Shown here: positions 1 through 5,462 of the stretch, piece after piece | How positions within the stretch are numbered: the stretch's first letter is position 1 | How the letters are laid out: every line of letters begins with the position of its first letter | NCBI GenBank assembly: GCA_036522155.1 | Contig: DATDGI010000186.1 | Coordinates: 1-7,307 of the forward strand | Direction of reading: 5' to 3' | Length of the DNA: 7,307 nucleotides | Source: UBA9676 sp036522155 | GTDB taxonomy: Bacteria; Actinomycetota; Actinomycetes; Streptosporangiales; Streptosporangiaceae | Position numbers and translations under genes: made by a program | Notes under the pieces: model-generated | The model's input: the letters and a program-made list of their open reading frames with translations, nothing else | Told to the model about the DNA's origin: nothing | Database searches by the model: none

Positions 1-2
1 TG

Positions 3-56
3 TCGCTGTACTCGGCCACCGACGCCGAGCGAGTGTGGGCGGCGGTCAGCAAAGCG
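3..56 (+). pseudogene. Upstream fragment of the NDH-2 gene in a different frame
   Basis: In the third forward frame, positions 3-56 read SLYSATDAERVWAAVSKA. This looks like the helix that normally precedes the NADH-binding Rossmann strand in NDH-2 proteins. The downstream motif GCGATGVELAGE is in the second frame, and the hydrophobic beta strand that should lie between them is missing. The simplest reading is a short out-of-frame deletion around positions 50-60. The upstream part is from memory of the family and has not been aligned. Confidence 0.4.
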
Positions 57-769
57 CTCACGGCTGCGGCGCCACCGGAGTCGAGCTGGCCGGCGAACTG
101 GCCGAGATACTGCCCGAGGTGGCCAGCCGCCACGGCCTGGCGACCGACCGGCCCGCCGTGCAGCTTGTCGAGGCAGGCCCCACCATCCTGGCCGGCTCCT
201 CACCGCAGCTGATCGACAAGGCCACCAAAATCCTCTCTGACCTTGGGGTCGGTGTCCGCACCAACGCGGCGATCGCCGCCGCGACCGCCGACGGCTTCCG
301 GCTCACCGACGGCCGGCTGGTGGAGGGCGGGGTGTTCGTCTGGGCGGGTGGGCTGAAAGCACCCGAGCTTGTGGCCGATTCGCCGCTGCCGACCGGCCAC
401 AACGGCCGCGTCAAGGTCGACCAGTACCTGCGCGCCTTGGACCACCCGCAGATCTACGTCGCCGGCGACCTCGCCTCGGTGACCGACCCGGGCACCGGGC
501 ACGTGCTGCCCCCGTTGGCGCAGGTGGCGCTGGAGGAGGGCGAGACGGTGGCCCGCAACCTGGACGCGGAGCTGAACGGCCGGCCGCTGGAGGCGTTCAC
601 CTTCCACGACAAGGGGTTCGTCGTCTCGGTCGGGACGAGCCGCGGGGTCGCCGACATCGCCGGCATCACCACCGGCGGGCACCTGGCCCACCTGCTCAAA
701 GACGCCATCGAGTGGGAGTACCGCCAGTCCGTAAAGCACCTGCGCGGCTGGGACCCAGTAGCCCGGTGA
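35..769 (+). CDS. Type II NADH dehydrogenase-like NAD(P)/FAD oxidoreductase, C-terminal part
   Basis: This is the C-terminal part of a flavoprotein of the NDH-2 family, which passes electrons from NADH to membrane quinone without pumping protons. Residues 11-24 (GCGATGVELAGELA from residue 10) are the GxGxxG nucleotide-binding turn of the second Rossmann fold, followed by the usual strand with an acidic end (VQLVEAGP, 42-49). Residues 139-148 (QIYVAGDLAS) are the second FAD-binding motif, with Asp145 as the flavin ribityl contact. AQVALE at 162-167 corresponds to the quinone-site AQxAxQ motif, with Gln163 kept and the second Gln replaced by Glu. The first FAD domain lies left of the window. 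The GTG at 35 is only a formal start: family homology continues upstream in another frame, so this is probably part of a longer, frame-disrupted gene. The C-terminus has amphipathic character but no clear membrane anchor. Family assignment is firm; intactness is doubtful. Confidence 0.8.
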   Translation: MGGGQQSAHGCGATGVELAGELAEILPEVASRHGLATDRPAVQLVEAGPTILAGSSPQLIDKATKILSDLGVGVRTNAAIAAATADGFRLTDGRLVEGGVFVWAGGLKAPELVADSPLPTGHNGRVKVDQYLRALDHPQIYVAGDLASVTDPGTGHVLPPLAQVALEEGETVARNLDAELNGRPLEAFTFHDKGFVVSVGTSRGVADIAGITTGGHLAHLLKDAIEWEYRQSVKHLRGWDPVAR

Positions 770-803
770 CCGCTGCCCATCCTGCCGCAACAAAGAAGGG
801 AAA

Positions 804-925
804 GGGAGCAGACGCACGACCCACCCTCAGTCACAGCGCTGCCGCACGCAGATCATCCCGATCGGCGCGGTCGCCGACTTCGCCGTAGCTATTCAGCAAG
901 AGCCGATGGCGGTAGGGAGCCGCTG
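804..925 (+). pseudogene. Short frame after a strong RBS, ACG in the start position, cut by the IS66 end
   Basis: GGGAG at 804-808 sits seven bases before ACG at 816, a perfect ribosome-binding-site distance. From there the frame reads TTHPQSQRCRTQIIPIGAVADFA up to position 884. It then enters the IS66 terminal repeat, where it continues VAIQQEPMAVGSR and stops at 923-925. There is no ATG, GTG or TTG in this frame between the ndh stop and 884. ACG may be a mutated ATG or a rare start. The likely history is a gene that followed ndh and was truncated by the IS. The product family is not recognised. Confidence 0.25.
884..900 (+). repeat. Left terminal inverted repeat of the IS66 element
   Basis: CGTAGCTATTCAGCAAG matches the reverse complement of 3402-3418 without a mismatch, and the match stops on both sides (C at 883 and A at 901 do not pair). 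A 17-bp perfect match is far beyond chance in a window of this size. Confidence 0.75.
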
Positions 926-974
926 AAGATGTGATCCGGACCGTTCAGCTGGCATCTCGGATGCATCTGTGCTG

Positions 975-1556
975 CTACTTGTCATCGGCGGCGCAAGCGC
1001 CAGCCGGGTTTGACTCGCTTCCCGACGGAGCTTGTCGTCCCGTGCAACCCCATCGCGGGCGCCTCGGAGCGCGGGGCACCCAGCGCGGCACGTCCGCCAG
1101 GTAGGCCCGGTAGTCCTCGCCGAAGCGCTCCAGCAGCCAGCGCTCCTCCCACGGCACGAGCGTGGTGAAGGCGGCGGACACGATGGCCAGCCCGGCCCAG
1201 ACGGCCGGGCTGGCGTAGAACAGGGCCCAGCCGAGCCAGACGGTCACCTCTCCGGCGTACATCGGATTGCGGGTCCACCGGTACGGGCCCGTGCGCAGCA
1301 GGTACCCGGGCGTGGGCCGGGACTCCAGCGGCCAGCCCTGCGGTGCCGCCTGGTAGTGGGCTGCGACCACCCACGCCGTCAGCGCGCCGCCTGCCGCCAC
1401 CATCAGCAGCCCCGCGCCCCGCGCGGCGGGCGGGGCCGGTGCAGGCCGCCCGGCCCGGTCGCCCAGCTGCGACAGCTCGCGCGGGACGACGGCGTTCAGC
1501 CCAACCAGGCCGAGCGTCCAGGCGAGCAGGCCCGCCGACCTTGGTATGTGTTTCAC
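975..1556 (-). CDS. Isoprenylcysteine carboxyl methyltransferase / phospholipid methyltransferase-like membrane protein
   Basis: This is a 193-residue integral membrane protein of the ICMT/PEMT superfamily, which transfers methyl groups from S-adenosylmethionine to lipophilic substrates. The actual substrate cannot be told. The signature is GPYRWTRNPMYAGE (90-103), followed by the C-terminal PWEERWLLERFGEDYRAYL (135-153) and VPRWVPR (156-162), which form the cofactor pocket and an amphipathic helix in the family. Hydrophobic segments lie at about 8-25, 47-66, 103-118 and 119-134. The family usually ends near the VPRWVPR motif. Here a 31-residue polar tail rich in Arg, Gly and Ser follows, probably run-on sequence. 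The start is a GTG at 1556 with no convincing ribosome binding site. It lies inside the IS66 inverted repeats, divergent from the transposase, so it may be a passenger gene. Confidence 0.82.
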   Translation of the reverse strand: MKHIPRSAGLLAWTLGLVGLNAVVPRELSQLGDRAGRPAPAPPAARGAGLLMVAAGGALTAWVVAAHYQAAPQGWPLESRPTPGYLLRTGPYRWTRNPMYAGEVTVWLGWALFYASPAVWAGLAIVSAAFTTLVPWEERWLLERFGEDYRAYLADVPRWVPRAPRRPRWGCTGRQAPSGSESNPAGACAADDK

Positions 1557-1872
1557 CTACGAGAGCATCGCACGGCCCGGCGCGCGGCTCCAGACCGCAC
1601 AGGCGCCGGAGAACCTGCGCGGGGCGCTTCAACGTCGCCTCCGGTGTCACGGCGGAAGATTGAGCAGCCGGAGGAGAGCGGGATGCTCGCAGAGCCTTGC
1701 CGAAGCGTCCTGACAGAATCCAGCCACCGGATCTCCAGATAGCGAGGTCGCACCCCTGCAATGGCTTTGCTGTTCGCTGCCCGGGGCGGCTGCGGGGCTG
1801 GTGGTGTGGTTTCGCGGACGCGAGGGCGGCATGGCGTGGCGGTTGTTGACTGGCGGGCCGGGATGGTGATCA
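1557..1872. other. Non-coding gap between the divergent methyltransferase and IS66 transposase
   Basis: This 316-bp stretch should hold the promoters of both divergent genes. I see no convincing open frame or strong hairpin. A TTGACT hexamer at 1846-1851 resembles a -35 box, but its expected -10 would fall on the transposase start. No third copy of the IS66 end repeat occurs here. Confidence 0.4.
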
Positions 1873-3363
1873 TTGCCTGTTGTGCCCGGCGTGCCTGATG
1901 TTCCCTCGGCTGAGGGGCTGTCGGCCCTGCCGGCTAGCGAGCTGGCGGCGCGGCTGGCTGAGGCGTACCGGCTGATCGGGGAGCTGGCTGCGCACAACGA
2001 GCGGCTGGCGGCCCAGGTGGAAGACCTTAAGCGCCGGCTGGGCAGGGATTCGTCCACGTCGCCGGGGCCTCCGTCGTCGGACAGCCCGTATAAGAAGAAG
2101 GGCAGGGACCGATCGCTGCGGGAGCGGGGGAAGCGGCGGCCGGGCAAGCAGCCGGGTGATCCGGGCACGACGATGCGCCTGATGGATGACCCGGACGAGC
2201 GCCTGGAGTTCCCGCCTGCGGCGTGCCGGGGGTGCGGGGCGGGCCTGGCCGGGGCGCCGGTGACGGCGCAGCGCCGCCACCAGGTCACCGGCATCGAGCC
2301 GGCGCCGGCGCCGAAGGTCACCGAGTACGTGGCGCAGGCGAAGCAGTGCCCGTGCTGCGGGACGGTCTCCGAGGGCGAACTGCCGCCGCACGTGCGGGCG
2401 CGGGCCAGCTTCGGGCCGGAGACCTGCGCGCAGGCCGCAAACCTGACCGCCGGCCACCATATTCCTGTCTACCGGGCCACGATCTTGCTGTGCCAGCTCG
2501 CGGGCATCGCCGTCTCGACGGGCTGGATGGCCGGGATCCGCGGGAAGGCCGCCGCGCTGGTGGCGGCCAGCGGGTTCCTGGACCGGGTGCGGGAGCTGCT
2601 GAAGACAGCCCCGGCCATCCATGCTGACGAGACTCCTGCCCGCGCCGCCGGCGGGACGCGGTACGTGCACCTGGCCTGCACCGCCTACCTGACGCACCTG
2701 CACACCGGTGACCGGTCATCGGACGCCATCGACGCCGGCCAGGTGCTGCCCGGCTACGCCGGCGTCATCGTCCGCGACGGCTACGCCGGCTACGGGCATC
2801 TCACCGATGCGCTGCACGCCTGGTGCGGGGCGCACCTGCTGCGCGACCTCAAGGACCTGTACGACTTCGAGCCCGGCAAGCAGGAATGGGCATCGCAGAT
2901 GGCCTGCCTGCTGATCGAGCCCCGCGATGCCGCCCCGGCCGCCCGCCAGGCCGGCCAGTCCTCCCTGGACGCCGTCATCCTGGAAGACCTGATCAACCGC
3001 TACCGGGCGCTCGCCGCTGCCGGGCTCGCGGCAAATCTCTACCGCCGCACCGCGACGGCGAAGGACGCCCGCCGCACCGCCCGCCGTTTCCTCAGCTTCG
3101 AGGACCTGATCCTGCGCTTCGCGACCCGCCCTGACCTGGACATCTTCACCAACAACGAAGCAGAGCGGACAATCCGGCCAGTCAAGGTCCAGCAGCGCAG
3201 CTCCGGGGGCTGCTGGCGCACCATCGAGGGGCTCGCCGACTTCGCGCTCGTCCAGTCTTACCTGTCCACCGCCACCAAATGGGGCGTCAGCAAACTCGAC
3301 GCCCTCCGCCATCTCTTCAACGGCCACGCCTGGCTGCCCCCAGGACTCGAACCCGCCGGATAA
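1873..3363 (+). CDS. IS66-family DDE transposase (TnpC-type)
   Basis: This is a complete 496-residue IS66 transposase, the enzyme that cuts and joins the element ends. Residues 24-57 form a leucine-zipper-like coiled coil (LAARLAEAYRLIGELAAHNE region). It is followed by a basic, Pro/Ser/Gly-rich linker (60-100) and a zinc-finger domain with cysteines at 118/121 (CRGC) and 159/162 (CPCC). The catalytic triad is visible as Asp252 (HADETP), Asp302 (RDGYAGY) and Glu429 (NNEAERTIRP). The C-terminus has the usual IS66 tail (TATKWGVSKLDALRHLFNG). The TTG at 1873 is chosen because an in-frame TGA lies just upstream at 1867 and GGGATGG is well placed before it; GTG at 1882 or 1891 is possible. No TnpA or TnpB is present. 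Nothing in the frame suggests inactivation. Its inverted repeat lies 39 bp downstream. Confidence 0.96.
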   Translation: MPVVPGVPDVPSAEGLSALPASELAARLAEAYRLIGELAAHNERLAAQVEDLKRRLGRDSSTSPGPPSSDSPYKKKGRDRSLRERGKRRPGKQPGDPGTTMRLMDDPDERLEFPPAACRGCGAGLAGAPVTAQRRHQVTGIEPAPAPKVTEYVAQAKQCPCCGTVSEGELPPHVRARASFGPETCAQAANLTAGHHIPVYRATILLCQLAGIAVSTGWMAGIRGKAAALVAASGFLDRVRELLKTAPAIHADETPARAAGGTRYVHLACTAYLTHLHTGDRSSDAIDAGQVLPGYAGVIVRDGYAGYGHLTDALHAWCGAHLLRDLKDLYDFEPGKQEWASQMACLLIEPRDAAPAARQAGQSSLDAVILEDLINRYRALAAAGLAANLYRRTATAKDARRTARRFLSFEDLILRFATRPDLDIFTNNEAERTIRPVKVQQRSSGGCWRTIEGLADFALVQSYLSTATKWGVSKLDALRHLFNGHAWLPPGLEPAG

Positions 3364-3382
3364 CCACGCTTCGCCGTACTTA

Positions 3383-3700
3383 TCACATCGCAGCGCTGAC
3401 GCTTGCTGAATAGCTACGTCCCGACAGCCGGTCGCGGATCAGATCGGCCCGGCGCTGCTTGTCCTGCACACGGTGCTCGAACAGTTTGGTGCGGACCTCG
3501 ATCACAACATTGAGGTCGCCCACATCCAGCGGAGACTTCTTCCGGAACCGGATCTCTATGTCACCGGGCTCCTCCGGCCCAGTCCAGGGTTCCTCCGGAC
3601 ACCCGACCGCTTCGCCAGCGACATCTGGCAGCAGCTCGCCCAGGCGACGCAGAACTTCCTCGCTCACCGTCCCGTCATAGGTCACATCGATCAGCGGCAT
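3383..3700 (-). CDS. Small protein with N-terminal Met-Pro, possibly tautomerase-like, 3' end replaced by IS66 sequence
   Basis: The frame encodes 105 residues beginning MPLIDVTYDG. A proline directly after Met and an initial beta strand are typical of the 4-oxalocrotonate tautomerase fold, in which Pro becomes the catalytic N-terminus. The body is acidic in the middle (CPEEPWTGPEEPGD, 34-47) and has strands IEIRFR (48-53) and LNVVIEVRTKLFE (63-75), then a basic helix (KQRRADLIRDRL, 81-92). From residue 95 on, the tail RSYSASVSAAM and the stop codon are encoded by the IS66 right end (3383-3418), so the native C-terminus is lost. G/C-rich third positions support real coding. The ATG at 3700 has GGGGA about 11 bases upstream. 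The gene converges on the IS66 transposase. The tautomerase assignment is tentative. Confidence 0.6.
   Translation of the reverse strand: MPLIDVTYDGTVSEEVLRRLGELLPDVAGEAVGCPEEPWTGPEEPGDIEIRFRKKSPLDVGDLNVVIEVRTKLFEHRVQDKQRRADLIRDRLSGRSYSASVSAAM
3402..3418 (-). repeat. Right terminal inverted repeat of the IS66 element
   Basis: CTTGCTGAATAGCTACG is the exact reverse complement of 884-900. It begins 39 bp after the stop codon of the IS66 transposase. It also forms part of the 3' coding end of the convergent small gene at 3383-3700. Confidence 0.8.
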
Positions 3701-4105
3701 GCCACCAGTTTCCCCGAGGGAGCGTGCTCTCTCCAGCGCCGAAGCAAGGAGCCATCACAGACCGCCGGATTGCGGACGAACAGAATGACGGACTCCGTCC
3801 CGGGGCGCCCGCGTCCTGCGATTTCACTCGGTATAAGCCTTCGATGCATCTGACGCGCGCGTAGCCGCCTAATTGAGATCGAGGTAAGCGTTGCGGTGTT
3901 TGCCGTAGCGTTCGAGAGGCCCGACGGGCTGGGCTCCCTATCCGCCTGCCGACCGCATCAGCAGTCGCGGTCTGGCTCTATATCGAGGTGCCAGCCTGCC
4001 GGGCCTCGTCGCGGCGTGGCTCGAAAGAGGGACGAGCGCCAGCACCGTAATTAGGCATGCCCGCCGCGGTCCTGTATCCCCGGATCGAGGACTTGGAGCG
4101 CGCTG
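3701..4105. other. Non-coding stretch including the IS110 left end
   Basis: Four hundred bases without a credible gene. The first part (3701 to about 3830) is the upstream region of the convergent small gene. The second part belongs to the left end of the IS110 element. TATAAG at 3832-3837 is a -10-like hexamer and TATATC lies at 3979-3984. The left IS110 boundary cannot be fixed by eye. Confidence 0.4.
3940..4105 (+). ncRNA. Possible IS110 bridge RNA region in the left end
   Basis: IS110-family recombinases are guided by a structured bridge RNA encoded in the non-coding end next to the gene. In IS110-group members this is the long left end. The stretch before the recombinase start is long, non-coding and rich in self-complementary pieces. 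These include GTCCT/AGGAC (in the segment around 4070-4093), CTCG/CGAG around 4020-4036, and GCCA/TGGC around 3990-4018. I cannot fold it or identify the target-binding and donor-binding loops, so the exact ends are guesses. Confidence 0.3.
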
Positions 4106-5311
4106 ATGACGGCAGTGATGATCGGCGTGGACCCGCACAAGGGGTCGCACACCGCGGTTGCGATCGACGCGGCGGAGGAGCCGCTTGGCAAGCTGCGGGT
4201 CCGCGCCTCGGCCGGCTAGGCGCAGCGGCTGGTGGCGTGGGCGGCCGCGTGGCCGGAGCGGACCTGGGCGGTGGAGGGCGCGGGCGGGCTGGGTCACCTG
4301 CTGGCCCAGCAGCTGGTCGCGGCCGGTGAGCGGGTGCTCGACGTGCAGCCGAAGCTGGGTGCCCGGGTGCGGTTGCTGGCCACCGGGGCCAGCAATAAGA
4401 ACGACCCGAACGATGCCCTGTCGGTGGCGGTCGCGGCGCTGCGCTCGAGGACCCGGCGCCAGGTCAGCGCCGATGATCACGCCACGGTGCTGAAGGTGTG
4501 GTCCCGGCGGCACCGGGACCTGGGCCGGGCCAAGAACCAGGTCGCGTGCCGGCTCCATGCGGTGCTGTGCGAGCTGGTCCCCGGCGGCGTGCCCGAGGAG
4601 ATCACCGCAGCTCACGCCGCCCGCATCCTCCAGTCAGCCACGCCGTCCGGCACCGCCGGGCAGGCCCGCGGCGAGCTCGCCGCCGAGCTCCTGGAGGACA
4701 TGCGCCGCCTGGATGCCCAGATCCGCGAGTCGAAGAAGAAGCTGGCCACCGCGGTCAAGGCCTCAGGCACCAGCCTCACCGGCATCTTCGGCGTCGGCCC
4801 CGTGATCGCCGCCACAGTCATCGGTGACGTCGCCGACGTGTCCAGGTTCGCCACCAGGGACCGGTTCGCCGCCTATAACGGCACCGCGCCGATCGAAGTC
4901 TCCTCCGGGAACCGCAAAACCTACCGGCTGTCGCTGCGCGGCAACCGGCGGGTCAACCACGCCCTGCACATGGCCGCAATCACCCAGATCCGGCATCCCC
5001 ACAGCGACGGCCGCGCCTATTACGAGCGGAAGGTCGCCGAGGGGAAGACCCACAAGGAGGCGCTGCGCTGCCTCAAACGGAGGATCAGCGACGCCGTCTA
5101 CGCCCGCCTGCAGGCCGACGCCGAACCCGCCGCGCGCGCTGTGATGACAGGCCCGGGAGGGCAACCGGGGAACGACTCTGACTCCAGCGCGGCTGGCTCG
5201 CACCCCGCACGCCAGCTCTTCGGAAAAGCCACTCCCAGGCCCGCCACCCCGACACTACGACCCGGCACCCCGCCCCGGCCAGCCGCAAAGGAAATCTGCC
5301 GGACCCCTTGA
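4106..5311 (+). pseudogene. IS110-family DEDD recombinase with an in-frame TAG at codon 38
   Basis: The frame begins ATG at 4106, with GGAG eight bases upstream, and reads MTAVMIGVDPHKGSHTAVAI, the RuvC-like start with catalytic Asp9. At 4217-4219 a TAG interrupts it (RASAG-stop-AQRLVAW). The same frame then continues open for 363 codons to 5311. The other DEDD residues lie after the stop: Glu57 (AVEGAG), Asp100 and Asp103 (NKNDPNDA). The C-terminal Tnp_IS116/IS110 domain follows with GVGPVIAATVIGD and the catalytic-serine motif IEVSSGNRK (Ser266/267). A CAG to TAG change is the likely cause. A restart at GTG 4232 would give 359 residues without Asp9, so probably no activity alone. The Pro-rich final 60 residues form a tail beyond the catalytic domain. 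No other damage is visible, so the mutation is probably recent, unless amber readthrough occurs. Confidence 0.88.
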
Positions 5312-5313
5312 CA
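5308..5313 (+). promoter_or_regulatory. TTGACA -35-like box at the IS110 right end
   Basis: A perfect consensus -35 hexamer overlaps the recombinase stop codon (TGA at 5309-5311). In IS110 elements, circularisation can join a right-end -35 to a left-end -10 and create a promoter for the bridge RNA and recombinase. The partner -10 in the left end is not securely identified here. Confidence 0.35.
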
Positions 5314-5374
5314 GCGCTCTCAAAGAGGTCTCGATATGCGTGGCCGTTGGCTCGAGGCCGATCATGAAGGCAGA

Positions 5375-5416
5375 CCGCCCGGATTTGGGCATTCTGTGCG
5401 TCCGCGAGCCGGGCGG
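5375..5416. terminator. Possible bidirectional hairpin between IS110 and the sigma gene
   Basis: CCGCCCGG at 5375-5382 pairs perfectly with CCGGGCGG at 5409-5416 around a 26-base loop. It lies between two convergent genes, where a shared terminator would be useful. There is no T-tract, which is common in high-GC actinomycetes, and the loop is long. Confidence 0.25.
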
Positions 5417-5443
5417 ACGGGGATCGCCGGTTACATCCTGGGG

Positions 5444-5461
5444 CTGACGGCCGGCGGTCAG
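5444..5461 (-). terminator. Possible hairpin terminator right after the sigma factor stop
   Basis: CTGAC at 5444-5448 pairs with GTCAG at 5457-5461 around a GGCCGGCG core that contains the palindrome GCCGGC. On the minus strand it begins one base after the sigma stop codon at 5463-5465. No T-run follows, so it would be an actinomycete-type terminator at best. Confidence 0.35.
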
Positions 5462-5462
5462 G

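Larger units (their letters stand above)
885..3417. mobile_element. IS66-family element (single-transposase type) carrying a passenger gene
   Basis: The boundaries are set by a perfect 17-bp inverted repeat: CGTAGCTATTCAGCAAG at 884-900 and its reverse complement at 3402-3418. The right copy lies 39 bp after the transposase stop codon, where an IS66 end is expected. The transposase is alone, without the small TnpA and TnpB of classic IS66, which fits the ISBst12-like subgroup. The left copy is nearly 1 kb before the transposase. The space between holds a methyltransferase-like gene on the opposite strand, which would be a passenger. After the 17 bp both ends also share GATGTGAT (928-935; reverse complement at 3382-3389). 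No 8-bp target duplication is visible (ACTTCGCC left, GTCCCGAC right), so the two ends may come from different insertions or a later deletion. Confidence 0.6.
3830..5330 (+). mobile_element. IS110-family element, ends approximate
   Basis: The element is defined by the IS110 recombinase frame at 4106-5311, with a long non-coding left end and a very short right end. IS110 elements have no terminal inverted repeats, so the borders cannot be read from symmetry. The left border is set loosely near the TATAAG hexamer and the right border a little beyond TTGACA at 5308-5313. No matching flanking core dinucleotides could be assigned with confidence. Confidence 0.45.

Noticed and set aside
1846..1874. 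TTGACT followed 17 bases later by ATCATT, as a promoter for the IS66 transposase
   Set aside because: The -10 matches poorly and overlaps the TTG start codon and its ribosome binding site, so it could not serve this start.
960..3852. Shared 10-mer GATGCATCTG at 960-969 and 3843-3852
   Set aside because: A repeat of ten bases with a palindromic core is expected by chance in a window this long.
3473..3853. 126-codon plus-strand frame opposite the small Met-Pro gene
   Set aside because: It is the antisense shadow of the minus-strand gene, runs on into non-coding DNA and has no recognisable protein features.
3976..5340. ATATCGAG-type inverted match between the IS110 left and right regions
   Set aside because: Only about eight bases match, and IS110-group elements lack terminal inverted repeats, so it is likely chance.
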